From: DATKPC01 sp035524275
Lineage (GTDB): Bacteria > Pseudomonadota > Gammaproteobacteria > Burkholderiales > Burkholderiaceae_F
DNA: 64,000 nt
Direction: 5' to 3'
NCBI GenBank assembly: GCA_035524275.1
Contig: DATKPC010000078.1
Coordinates: 1 to 64,000, forward strand
Both the position numbers and the translations under genes were made by a program. This document shows, one piece after another, positions 35,907-44,613 of the stretch. A model generated the notes under the pieces. It did not search any database and was not told where the DNA came from. It saw only the letters and a program-made list of their open reading frames with translations. Numbering within the stretch: position 1 is the stretch's first letter; every line of letters starts with the position of its first letter.

Positions 35907-36395
35907 CCTTGCCTCCTTGCGGCCCCTGCGGCATGCACGGATCGGCTGCCGGGGCATTTTTGTCTTTGGTCTTAACGCCCTGCACTTGGCTTGATGGTGC
36001 CGAACCTCCTTTCAGGATCGTCGAACCCGCGGACTTCGGAAAAAGAAGAAAAATAATACACGTAGCGCCATAAGAAAGAGCAATCCCGCGCTGCAAAATC
36101 TTCCGCCGAGCACTTTATTGCGTCTCGGCGCGCCCTCTACGAATCATCCGAATGGATTACCGCTCGTCTTGCGCGGCTTCGCGTTCGTCTGCAAACCGGG
36201 ATGCCACCATTCAATAGGTACGCATATTAGGTACAGTTAAATTGAATGTAATTAGTTTGTAGCGCATCAACGTCGACAAGGGTCTCGCAGCCAACTTGCC
36301 GTCAATGGATTTCAAAGCCCAACAAAACTGATCTTTCGCGCGCAAAAAATCGTTTTTCCGCGCAATTCCGGCAACACGCCCGGTAGGAGGCCGCA
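35907..36395. promoter_or_regulatory. AT-rich divergent control region
   Basis: These 489 bases separate the PQQ dehydrogenase and the di-haem peroxidase-like gene. Much of 36000-36360 is clearly richer in A and T than the rest of the window. It holds a direct repeat TAGGTAC at 36215-36221 and 36228-36234 (13-base period) and a hairpin at 36338-36363 (CAAAAA/GTTTTT flanked by CGCGC). No convincing gene was seen. Promoters for both genes are expected here. Confidence 0.6.
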
Positions 36396-38150
36396 GTGAA
36401 GCAAGGCAGATCGCGCAAGGTCCCGAGCATCGGATCATCGAAGCTCCCCGTTTGGCCCGCCCGACAACGCTTGACCCGAGCCGCGCTGCAGGTGGGTCTC
36501 GCGTTCGTACCCCTCGTCGCGCTCGCCGGGCCGAGCCTTCCTCCGGGGGCCTCGTCCTACATGGAGCACTCGTGGATGTCGGCGCTGAACGCGCCGTATC
36601 CGGAACTGTCGGGCTTGCAGCTGCTGAGCCTCCTCAACGGCGGCATTGGGCCGGTGATCCCGACATACGAGCTCACGCCGGACCTCGCGGGCTTCCTCGG
36701 TACCTACAACCCGGGCGGCGGAACGTCCCCGAGCCCGACCAAGACCGCGACGAACGCCTTCTTCGCGTCGCTCGGCACCAACGGCCGAACCTGCGGCACC
36801 TGCCACCAGCCCGCCTCCGGGATGAGTATCAACCGCAATACGATCCTCGCGCGCTTCATCGCGACGGCCGGCCAGGATCCGCTGTTCGCGCCGGTCGACG
36901 GCGCGGATTGCCCGAAGTCCGTTCCCGCCGGTCATACGCGCCCGTCCTATTACGGCGGACGGCTCGGCGAAGGCAAGGACATGGTCAGCGCGCATTCGCT
37001 GCTGCTCAATCGCGGCGTCTTCCGGATTTTCCTGCCGGTGCCGGCGACCATCCCGCTCACGTTCGGCCCCAACGGCCCGGATCCGAGGAGCAACAAGCCG
37101 ACGGAGTTCAGCGTCGAGGTCGTCAACGACCCGAACGGCTGCAACACGGACCCGGTCTACGCGTTTTCGCCGACCGACCCGACGACGCGCGTCCTCTCGA
37201 ACTACCGCCGGCCGCTCGTCTCGACGAACCTCAAGTACGTCACGACCATCACCGCGATTCCCGGCTTCGCCGGACCGGGCGGCAACATCATGTGGGATGG
37301 TCGCGAACCCACGCTGTCGAGCCAGGCGATCGACGCGACGCTCGGCCATGCGCAGGCGATCAACCCGCCGTCGGACGCGGCGACCGCGCAGATGGTGGAT
37401 TTCGAGACCTACCTCTTCAGTGCGCAGTCCTACGACCAGATGGCCGGCAGCCTGATGGGCGGCGGGGCGACTGGCGGGCCGCAGGCCCTGGCAGCGATCG
37501 CGCCCGCGCAGGCCGGTCCGCTCACGAACACGCCGGTGTTCTCGCAATTCAACGCCTGGTCGAACGTGGTCGGCCAATCGCCTGACGCCGCGCGCAAGCG
37601 CTCGATCTACCGCGGCCAGCAGATCTACAACACGAGGCAGTTCACGATCGCCAACATCGCCGGCTTCAACGACGCCGCGGGCCTCAACCCGAATCCGTTC
37701 GGCACCTGCGGAACCTGCCATAGCACGCTCGCCGACGGGTCCGATTCGTTCCCGAACGCGCAGCACGCCCTCGGTGTCGGCGGCCAGGGCGCCGACCTCG
37801 GCGGGCCGGCGCCGGCTCGCGACCTGCCGATCTTCAAGGTGACCTGCGATCACCCGGTGTTCACGGACGGTTCGGAATTCCTCGGGTACGGCCCGGACGG
37901 CAAGAGCCGACCGATCGGCTTCACCGTCTTTGTCAACGACCTCGGGCGGGCCGGAGTGTCCGGGCTGTGCGAGGACATCGGCAAGTTCACGGTGGCGCCG
38001 CTGCGCGGGCTCGCATCGCATCCGCCGTACTTCCATGACGGTTCCGCGCAGTCGATGATGGATGTCGTGAATTTCTACGACCAGCGCTTCCACATCGGCT
38101 ACACGCCGCAGGACAAGCAGGACCTCGTCAACTTCCTCAACGCGCTCTGA
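36396..38150 (+). CDS. Di-haem cytochrome c peroxidase-like protein
   Basis: The product has 584 residues from GTG with GGAGG upstream. It has a signal peptide (hydrophobic stretch about 30-44) and two CGTCH haem-binding sites at 133-137 and 438-442. The C-terminal APLRGLASHPPYFHDGS is the typical end motif of the bacterial cytochrome c peroxidase/MauG family. It is longer than classic peroxidases because of an extended region between the haems. It is divergent from a PQQ dehydrogenase, so a redox link is possible. True peroxidase activity is not proven by the sequence. Confidence 0.85.
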   Translation: MKQGRSRKVPSIGSSKLPVWPARQRLTRAALQVGLAFVPLVALAGPSLPPGASSYMEHSWMSALNAPYPELSGLQLLSLLNGGIGPVIPTYELTPDLAGFLGTYNPGGGTSPSPTKTATNAFFASLGTNGRTCGTCHQPASGMSINRNTILARFIATAGQDPLFAPVDGADCPKSVPAGHTRPSYYGGRLGEGKDMVSAHSLLLNRGVFRIFLPVPATIPLTFGPNGPDPRSNKPTEFSVEVVNDPNGCNTDPVYAFSPTDPTTRVLSNYRRPLVSTNLKYVTTITAIPGFAGPGGNIMWDGREPTLSSQAIDATLGHAQAINPPSDAATAQMVDFETYLFSAQSYDQMAGSLMGGGATGGPQALAAIAPAQAGPLTNTPVFSQFNAWSNVVGQSPDAARKRSIYRGQQIYNTRQFTIANIAGFNDAAGLNPNPFGTCGTCHSTLADGSDSFPNAQHALGVGGQGADLGGPAPARDLPIFKVTCDHPVFTDGSEFLGYGPDGKSRPIGFTVFVNDLGRAGVSGLCEDIGKFTVAPLRGLASHPPYFHDGSAQSMMDVVNFYDQRFHIGYTPQDKQDLVNFLNAL

Positions 38151-38170
38151 CGCGACGGCCTTTCCGCCGA

Positions 38171-38197
38171 GGGCCGCACGCGGGTGCGGCCCTTTTT
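38171..38197 (+). terminator. Rho-independent terminator
   Basis: GGGCCGCAC pairs perfectly with GTGCGGCCC around a four-base loop and is followed directly by TTTTT. It lies 20 bases after the stop of the di-haem protein gene. This is the clearest intrinsic terminator in the window. Confidence 0.9.
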
Positions 38198-38296
38198 CCT
38201 TCGACCGTTCGCTCGCGCGATCCCGTCCCCGACCGTCGACAGCAGCCCGAATTCGCTGAACAATCCGCGGTGGCATCCCCGCCGAGGAGAGTCCCG

Positions 38297-39172
38297 GTGT
38301 TCGACACGCCCGTCATCAACGTCGCGATCGGCCTGGTCTTCTGCTTTGCCGCGATGAGCCTCGCGGCAAGTACCGTGACCGAGGCGCTCGCGTCGCTCGT
38401 CAAGCTTCGCGCCAACACGCTCGTGACCGGCGTCCAGCAGATGCTCAACGATCCGCAGTTCAGCGATCTCGCGTTGAAGGTCTACCGCCACGCGCTCGTC
38501 CATCCGCAGGGCGACGGCCACATGCAGAGCCGGTCGCGGTTCTGGACCTACGACGGGCCGTCGTACATCAAGGCGGAGAACTTCGCGACGGCCCTGGTCG
38601 ACGTCCTCCAGGGGGCATCGAGCGACATGGCGGGGCTGCGCGATGCCGTCGACCGGATCCAGGACGCGCAGATCAAGCAATTGTTGGGCGGCATGCTGGC
38701 GCGGGCCGGCAACGATGCCGACAAGGTTCGCGCTCAGGTCGCCGCCTGGTTCGACACGGCGATGGAGCGCGTGTCCGGAGCCTACAAGCGCCAGGCCCAG
38801 CTGATCTGCTTCCTCGCTGCGCTGGCGATGTCGGCCGCGATGAACGTCGACGCCACGCATGTCGTCACGACGCTGTGGGCCAATCCGGATCGGGCGCGCG
38901 AGGTCGCGGTCCAGCTCGGCCAGCACGGCGCCGGCGACCCGCAGGTCGCCGCGACGATGGACCAGCTGGCGCAGCTTCCGATAGGCTATGACGTCCTGCC
39001 GGCCTGCGACACGCCGGCGCGTGTCGCCTGCGTTCGCGACCATGGCGTGCCGGGCGTCACCCTGCTCGGCTGGCTCGTCACGGCGGTCGCCTCGGTCTTC
39101 GGCGCGCCGTTCTGGTTCGACCTGCTCGGCAAGCTGGTGCAGTTGCGCGGCTCCGGCCCGAAACCCGGCTAG
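38297..39172 (+). CDS. Membrane protein of unknown function
   Basis: The product has 291 residues from a GTG with GAGGAGAG upstream. It has an N-terminal membrane helix (INVAIGLVFCFAAMSLAAS), a long soluble helical part with Asp- and Gln-rich segments, a central helix (LICFLAALAMSAAMNV) and a C-terminal helix (LLGWLVTAVASVFGAPFWF). The ending APFWFDLLGKLVQLRGSG resembles a motif seen at the end of uncharacterised bacterial membrane proteins. I do not recognise a function. The gene lies after a terminator and before a repeat element, so it is probably its own unit. Confidence 0.75.
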   Translation: MFDTPVINVAIGLVFCFAAMSLAASTVTEALASLVKLRANTLVTGVQQMLNDPQFSDLALKVYRHALVHPQGDGHMQSRSRFWTYDGPSYIKAENFATALVDVLQGASSDMAGLRDAVDRIQDAQIKQLLGGMLARAGNDADKVRAQVAAWFDTAMERVSGAYKRQAQLICFLAALAMSAAMNVDATHVVTTLWANPDRAREVAVQLGQHGAGDPQVAATMDQLAQLPIGYDVLPACDTPARVACVRDHGVPGVTLLGWLVTAVASVFGAPFWFDLLGKLVQLRGSGPKPG

Positions 39173-39203
39173 TCGTCCGGATTCGCGACGTGGCCGCAAC
39201 GGC

Positions 39204-39256
39204 TGACGCCGGATCTCCCCTCGCCCGCGCGAGCGGGAGAGGGGTGGGGGAGAGGG
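39204..39256 (+). repeat. GC-rich intergenic hairpin repeat, copy 2
   Basis: Starts TGACGCCGGATCTCCCCTCG and differs from copy 1 (23-75) at two of 53 positions. It lies 32 bases after the stop of the membrane protein gene. The rest of the spacer to 39443 shows only the ribosome site GGAGG of the MFS gene. Confidence 0.8.
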
Positions 39257-39443
39257 CCGACGCAAACCCGAAGGCGCACCATGGCAAGGGTCATGCATCC
39301 GCCCCCGGAATAGCTGCTATTCCGATTCGCGCATCGCTGCCACCGGCGTTGTCCGCTAGGCTTGTTGCCCATCCCCGGCAGAAAGGGGAGGCGCGCCGGA
39401 TTTCACGCCGGCGCAACGATTTCGAACGAACTGGAGGGACACC

Positions 39444-40817
39444 ATGGCGACCGAGGCCGCACGGACGGATGTCCAGGCTTTCATCGATCGGCATCCGTTT
39501 TCGTGGATGCAATGGATCGTGTTCGTGCTGTGCTTCGCGACGATCCTGCTCGACGGTTTCGATACCGCCGCCATCGGATACGTCGCGCCTTCGCTGTTGA
39601 AGGAATGGAATATCGCCAAGCCGGCGCTGTCGCCCGTGCTGACCTCGGCGCTGTTCGGCCTGGTCGTCGGCTCGCTGTCGTCGGGGATGCTGGCCGATTT
39701 CCTCGGCCGCCGGACCGTGCTGGCCGCCGCGGCGACGACGATGGGCGTCTTCTGCCTGCTGTCGTCGCGCGCCGGCAGCCTCGACGAACTGATCGTCCTG
39801 CGTTTCCTGACCGGACTCGGCCTGGGCGCCGCGATGCCGAACGCGATCACGATGATGAGCGAGTTCTGCCCGTCGAAGCGCCGCGCGCTGCTCACCAACG
39901 GCGCCTTCTGCGGCTTCCCGGTGGGCGCGTCGCTGGGCGGCTTTCTCGCCGCGTGGATGATCCCGCAATGGGGATGGCGCAGCGTTCTCGCCCTCGGCGG
40001 CACGGTGCCCGTGATCCTGGCCATCCTCGTCGTGCTGCTGATGCCGGAGTCGGTGTATTTCCTGCTCAATCGCGGACGCGACGTGCGCCGCGTCGTCGAC
40101 ATCCTGCGGCGCATATCGCCGGATGCGGGCCGCGCAGGGTCCTTCTTCCTCGCCGAGCGCTCGCGCGCATTCCGCGGCCAGCGGGCCGTCGGCGTCATCC
40201 TTTCGCGCCACTACCTGCTGGGCACCGTAGCCCTGTGGGTCACGTACTTCATGGGTCTCGTGATTTTCTACGGTGTCATCAACTGGCTCCCCGTGCTGCT
40301 GAAGGACATCGGGATCGCCCCGAAGCAGGCCATCGTGATCACGGCGCTGTTCTCGCTCGGGGGCCTTGGCGCGCTGTTGAGCGGATGGCTGATGGATCGC
40401 TTCCACGCCGACCTGATCGTTGCAGCGCTCTACGGAATGACGGCGATCGGCATCTTCGCCGTCAGCACGGCGATCGGCAGCGCGGTGATGTTGCCGGCGC
40501 TGATCCTGCTGGCCGGCGGGTTGATGAATACCGGCCAGTCGTCGCTCGGCGCGCTCGCGGCGAGGTTCTATCCGACCGAAGGTCGCGCAACCGGCGTCTC
40601 CTGGATGACCGGCGTGGGGCGTTTCGGCGGCATCGCCGGCACTTTCCTTGTCGGATCGCTGCAGGGCTACGGCGCGTCGCTCGGCACGATCATGAACGTG
40701 CTGGCCGTCGCCGGCCTGATCGCCGCGGCAGCACTCCTGCTCAAGCATCGGGTCTATGCGGCCGCGGACGCCGACATCGCCGCCGTCGGGGCGCCGGGCG
40801 ACAGCCTTTCCTCGTAA
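39444..40817 (+). CDS. MFS transporter, aromatic acid/H+ symporter (AAHS) type
   Basis: The product has 457 residues and twelve predicted membrane helices. The helix 1 motif LLDGFDTAAIGYVAPSL is typical of the AAHS group (PcaK, VanK), with GMLADFLGRRTVL as the loop 2-3 motif. The carried acid is not known. The genes downstream act on glucarate while the hpa cluster lies 5 kb away, so either a sugar acid or an aromatic acid is possible. GGAGG precedes the ATG. Confidence 0.88.
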   Translation: MATEAARTDVQAFIDRHPFSWMQWIVFVLCFATILLDGFDTAAIGYVAPSLLKEWNIAKPALSPVLTSALFGLVVGSLSSGMLADFLGRRTVLAAAATTMGVFCLLSSRAGSLDELIVLRFLTGLGLGAAMPNAITMMSEFCPSKRRALLTNGAFCGFPVGASLGGFLAAWMIPQWGWRSVLALGGTVPVILAILVVLLMPESVYFLLNRGRDVRRVVDILRRISPDAGRAGSFFLAERSRAFRGQRAVGVILSRHYLLGTVALWVTYFMGLVIFYGVINWLPVLLKDIGIAPKQAIVITALFSLGGLGALLSGWLMDRFHADLIVAALYGMTAIGIFAVSTAIGSAVMLPALILLAGGLMNTGQSSLGALAARFYPTEGRATGVSWMTGVGRFGGIAGTFLVGSLQGYGASLGTIMNVLAVAGLIAAAALLLKHRVYAAADADIAAVGAPGDSLSS

Positions 40818-40936
40818 CGCGTTTCGCTGACGATTCGTGGCCGCGCGTCCGGTTGCGGCGGCGGTGCAATAATCCGGCCCGCAACGAACGAATTGCCCGC
40901 TGCGCGTTGGCCGCCGACGCGAGATGACGGAGTCCC

Positions 40937-42304
40937 GTGGAAGCCAGCCCCCTGGAAGCCGGCCCGCCATCCGCGGCAGGGGCTTCGCCGATCGTCACCG
41001 CGATGCAGGTCGTCCCGGTGGCCGGGCGCGACAGCATGCTGCTCAATCTCAGCGGTGCGCACTCGCCCTGGTTCACGCGCAACGTCGTGGTCCTGCGCGA
41101 CAGCGCGGGCGGCATCGGCGTCGGCGAAGTCCCCGGCGGCGAGCCGATACGACGCACGCTCGACGACGCGAGGCCTCTCGTCGTCGGCCAGCCGCTCGGA
41201 CGACACCGCGACGTGCTCAATGCGGTACGCCGCCGATTCGCCGATCGCGATGCCGGCGGTCGCGGCCCGCAGACCTTCGACCTGCGCGCGACGATCCACG
41301 CCGTGACGGCGATCGAGTCCGCGCTGCTCGACCTGGCCGGCCAGTTCCTCGGCGTGCCCGTTGCGGCGCTGCTGGGCGACGGCGTCCAGCGCGATCGCGT
41401 GGCGGTGCTCGGCTACCTCTTCTTCATCGGGGACCGCCGCCGGACGCCCCTCGACTATCGCGCCGAGCCGGATGCTGCCGATCCCTGGCTGCGACTGCGC
41501 AATGAGGAGGCGCTGGCGCCGGCGGCTGTCGTCGCGCTGGCGGAAGCCGCGCAGCAGCGCTATGGCTTCGAGGACTTCAAGCTCAAAGGCGGTGTCCTGC
41601 CCGGAAGCGTCGAGATGGAGGCGGTCGCTGCGCTCGCCGTGCGCTTCCCGGGGGCGCGCGTCACGCTCGATCCGAACGGCGCGTGGTCCCTACGGGAGGC
41701 GATCCGCCTGTGCAGCGGCCGGCAGGACGTGCTCGCCTACGCGGAGGATCCTTGCGGCGCCGAGGACGGCTATTCCGGCCGCGAGGTGATGGCCGAGTTC
41801 CGGCGCGCGACGGGCATTCCGACGGCGACGAACATGATCGCCACCGACTGGCGGCAGCTGGCGCACGCGATCCGGCTGCACGCCGTCGACATCCCGCTCG
41901 CCGATCCGCATTTCTGGACGCTGCAGGGATCCGTCCGCGTCGCGCAGTTGTGCGAGATGTTCGGCCTCACCTGGGGGTCGCATTCCAACAACCACTTCGA
42001 CATCTCGCTGGCGATGTTCACGCATGTGGCCGCCGCCGCTCCCGGCCGCGTGACCGCGATCGACACGCACTGGATCTGGCAGGACGGACAACGTCTGACT
42101 CGCGAGCCGCTGCGGATCGAGCGCGGCACGATCGCGCTTCCGCAGCGGGCCGGCCTCGGCGTCGAGGTCGACTGGGAGGAGCTGGAAAAGGCCCACCAGC
42201 GCTATCGGGCGCTGCCATCGGGCGCGCGCGACGACGCCGCAGCGATGCAGTTCCTCGTTCCGCAGTGGCGCTTCGATCCGAAGCGCCCCTGCCTCGTTCG
42301 TTGA
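40937..42304 (+). CDS. gudD: D-glucarate dehydratase
   Basis: The product has 455 residues from a GTG. All catalytic positions of glucarate dehydratase are present: Lys215 and Lys217 in FKLKGG, Asp245 in DPNGAW, Glu270 in AEDPCGAE, Asn299 in TNMIAT, Asp323 in IPLADPHFW and His349 in SHSNNHFDISLAMF. These match the Escherichia coli residues, as I recall them, with a constant shift of ten. It converts D-glucarate to 5-keto-4-deoxy-D-glucarate. The next gene, ten bases on, encodes the matching type of aldolase. Confidence 0.93.
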   Translation: MEASPLEAGPPSAAGASPIVTAMQVVPVAGRDSMLLNLSGAHSPWFTRNVVVLRDSAGGIGVGEVPGGEPIRRTLDDARPLVVGQPLGRHRDVLNAVRRRFADRDAGGRGPQTFDLRATIHAVTAIESALLDLAGQFLGVPVAALLGDGVQRDRVAVLGYLFFIGDRRRTPLDYRAEPDAADPWLRLRNEEALAPAAVVALAEAAQQRYGFEDFKLKGGVLPGSVEMEAVAALAVRFPGARVTLDPNGAWSLREAIRLCSGRQDVLAYAEDPCGAEDGYSGREVMAEFRRATGIPTATNMIATDWRQLAHAIRLHAVDIPLADPHFWTLQGSVRVAQLCEMFGLTWGSHSNNHFDISLAMFTHVAAAAPGRVTAIDTHWIWQDGQRLTREPLRIERGTIALPQRAGLGVEVDWEELEKAHQRYRALPSGARDDAAAMQFLVPQWRFDPKRPCLVR

Positions 42305-42313
42305 GGCCACGCC

Positions 42314-43108
42314 ATGGATCGATCGCCGCCCGCCGCACCTTACTGCGCCTTCCCGAACCGCTTCCGGCAGGACCTGCGGGCCGGCCGTCGGCAGATCGGC
42401 TGCTGGTGCTCGCTCGCCAACCCCTACTCGACGGAGATCCTGGGCATCGCCGGTTTCGACTGGCTCCTGCTCGACGCCGAACACGCGCCGAACGACATCG
42501 GTTCGCTCGTGTTGCAGTTGATGGCCTTGAAGGACAGCGCGAGCGCTCCCGTCGTGCGCCCGCAATGGAACGATGGCGTTGTGATCAAGCGGCTGCTCGA
42601 CGCCGGGTTCCACAATTTCCTGATCCCGTTCGTCGAGACCGCCGACGAGGCGCGGGCCGCGGTCGCGGCTACGCGCTATCCGCCGCGCGGCATTCGTGGC
42701 GTCTCGGTCGCCATGCGAGGCAACCGGTTCGGCACGGTCAAGGACTACCATGCCGGCGTCGCGGACGACAACGTCGCCGTCATCGTGCAGATCGAAAGCG
42801 CCAAGGCCGTAGCGCAGATCGACGAGATCTGTCGCGTCGACGGCGTCGACGCTGTCTTCGTCGGGCCATCGGATCTTTCGGCGAGCCTGGGCCATCTCGG
42901 AGACAGCGGGCATCCGGAGGTCGCCGATGCGATCGGTCACGTGATTTCGCGCGCCAAGGCGGCGGGCACGTCGGTGGGCATCCTGACCCCGGTCGAGGCC
43001 GAGGCGCGCCGCTACCTGGAACTCGGCGTCACGCTGCTCGCGGTCGGAAGCGACCAGGGCGCATTCCGCTCCGCCACGCAGGCGCTGCGGGACAGGTTCA
43101 ACGACTGA
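42314..43108 (+). CDS. garL: HpcH/HpaI aldolase, 2-dehydro-3-deoxyglucarate type
   Basis: The product has 264 residues. The class II pyruvate aldolase motifs are LLLDAEHAPND, the metal glutamate in IVQIESAKAV, and FVGPSDLSASLG. The linkage to gudD, ten bases upstream, supports cleavage of 5-keto-4-deoxy-D-glucarate to pyruvate and tartronate semialdehyde (GarL). A close paralogue, hpaI, lies at 48375, so the assignment depends on context. No tartronate semialdehyde reductase is adjacent. Confidence 0.8.
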   Translation: MDRSPPAAPYCAFPNRFRQDLRAGRRQIGCWCSLANPYSTEILGIAGFDWLLLDAEHAPNDIGSLVLQLMALKDSASAPVVRPQWNDGVVIKRLLDAGFHNFLIPFVETADEARAAVAATRYPPRGIRGVSVAMRGNRFGTVKDYHAGVADDNVAVIVQIESAKAVAQIDEICRVDGVDAVFVGPSDLSASLGHLGDSGHPEVADAIGHVISRAKAAGTSVGILTPVEAEARRYLELGVTLLAVGSDQGAFRSATQALRDRFND

Positions 43109-43141
43109 ACGACGTCGCGGGGCGCACGCCGGGCCGCGGCA

Positions 43142-43897
43142 TCAGGCGCCCAGCAACTGGCCGCCGTCGACAACGATGTTCTGGCCAGTCACCCAGCGGG
43201 CCGCCTCGGAACTGAGGAAAAGCGCCACCGACGCCACCTCCTGCGGCGTGCCCAGGCGCCCGAACGGGATGTCCCGGCGCACGCGGTCGTAGAGCGGATC
43301 GGCCGCCAGCCGGCGCTCCTCCCAGACACCGCCGGGAAACTCGATCGAGCCCGGCGAAATGCAGTTCACCCGAATGCCGCGGCGCGCGAGCATCGCGGCT
43401 TGCGTCGCGGCGTAGTGGATCATCGCGGCCTTCACCGCCCCGTAGGCGGGGTTGCGCGCCGCCGGCCGCAGCCCGGAAATCGACGCGATGTGCAGGATCG
43501 AGGCGCCGGAGGATCGCTCCAGGTGCGGGATCGCCGCGTGCGATGCGCGAACCATCGACATGACGTCGACCGCGATGCCGGCGCTCCAGGCGGCCTCGTC
43601 GTCGCCGATCCCGAAACCCGACGCATTGTTGACGAGGATGTCGATGCCGCCGAGGGCATTCGCGGCCTCCGCGACGTAGCGCCCGACGGCGCCGGCGTCG
43701 GCAAGGTCGCAGGCGGCGGCGTGGACCGCCCGGCCGGCCCGCGACAGTTCGGCGCGCGCCGCCTCCAGCGCCGCGGCGCCTCGGGCGCAGATCGACACCT
43801 GCGCGCCCGCGCCGACGAAGGCGAGCGCGATGGCGCGCCCGATGCCGCGGCTGCCTCCGGCCACGACGGCCTTCCGGCCGGCGAGGTCAAGTTCCAT
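43142..43897 (-). CDS. Short-chain dehydrogenase/reductase
   Basis: The product has 251 residues, a classical SDR. The cofactor site is VAGGSRGIGRAIA, then NNASG, the serine in HIASISG, the catalytic YGAVK, and the CISPGSIEFPGG loop. The substrate is unknown. It is convergent with the aldolase gene and precedes the ACT-domain gene on the same strand order (63 bases away). Confidence 0.88.
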   Translation of the reverse strand: MELDLAGRKAVVAGGSRGIGRAIALAFVGAGAQVSICARGAAALEAARAELSRAGRAVHAAACDLADAGAVGRYVAEAANALGGIDILVNNASGFGIGDDEAAWSAGIAVDVMSMVRASHAAIPHLERSSGASILHIASISGLRPAARNPAYGAVKAAMIHYAATQAAMLARRGIRVNCISPGSIEFPGGVWEERRLAADPLYDRVRRDIPFGRLGTPQEVASVALFLSSEAARWVTGQNIVVDGGQLLGA

Positions 43898-43960
43898 CGC
43901 TTGCCCCGGCCGCGGTCGGCGCCACGGTGAGCACCCGGAGGTCCAACGCGAAGCGGCGAA

Positions 43961-44383
43961 TCAGAGCCGCCCGAGGACGTCGGTCGCGTTGACGAGGTCG
44001 GCGTCGGAATCGAGGCCGAAATACGCCACGAACTGGCTGCCCAGCGACGAGGACGTCAGGCCGCGCAGGTTGATGCCGGCGTCAGCCAGTGCGGCGGTCA
44101 TCTCCGCCATGACGCCCGGCTTGTCCAGCCCCATGACGCGGATCGACTGCAGCGAACGCGTGACGCCGAAGCCCATCTGCCGCGCCTCCTGGACGAGGGC
44201 CTCGCCTTCCAGCGGCGCGACGAAAACGACGCCGCTGCCCGGCTTGTCCGGAGAGCGCCGCGCGATGATGAACTGCAGGTCGGCCCCGGCCTTTTGCAGC
44301 GCCTTGAGCTTCGCCGCGAGCGAGCCCGGCTTGTCCTCGATCGGGGCGGCCCAGACATGGACCGGTTGTATGTCGAGATACAT
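43961..44383 (-). CDS. Tandem ACT-domain protein
   Basis: The product has 140 residues from 44383, with AGGAG upstream. It has two ACT-like units: VHVWAAPIEDKPGSLAAKL (about 8-70) and IRVMGLDKPGVMAEMTAALA (about 78-140). ACT domains bind amino acids and act as sensors, usually attached to enzymes. This one stands alone. It is divergent from hpaE and shares the spacer that holds an HpaR-like palindrome, so it may be regulated with the hpa genes. Confidence 0.8.
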   Translation of the reverse strand: MYLDIQPVHVWAAPIEDKPGSLAAKLKALQKAGADLQFIIARRSPDKPGSGVVFVAPLEGEALVQEARQMGFGVTRSLQSIRVMGLDKPGVMAEMTAALADAGINLRGLTSSSLGSQFVAYFGLDSDADLVNATDVLGRL

Positions 44384-44521
44384 GTCGCTCGCTCCTGTGG
44401 CAACGTCGTCGAAATCGGGCGGCAGGTCGAACCCGGGCGCAGTGCCGATGATGAGCCGCGGCCGGTCGCCTTGCAAGATCCTGGCGGGTCGGCGCTACAG
44501 CGGATCTCTCGCGACTTATTT

Positions 44522-44535
44522 GTTAATATATTAAC
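44522..44535. promoter_or_regulatory. Putative HpaR operator upstream of hpaE
   Basis: GTTAATATATTAAC is a perfect 14-base palindrome in an otherwise GC-rich spacer, 78 bases before the hpaE ATG. The same core lies at 50838-50855 beside hpaR. MarR-family regulators bind such AT-rich palindromes. The binding protein is inferred. Confidence 0.75.
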
Positions 44536-44613
44536 GTTCTTCCGGATGAATGCTTCCGGATCGGGACGTCCGGACTGCCCGTCCGGATCGTCCCGCTCGA
44601 CGAGAGGATGTCC

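Noticed and set aside
36435..38276. A 613-codon minus-strand frame opposite the di-haem protein
   Set aside because: The plus strand has two CxxCH sites, a signal peptide and a terminator after it; the antisense frame is arginine-rich with no motifs.
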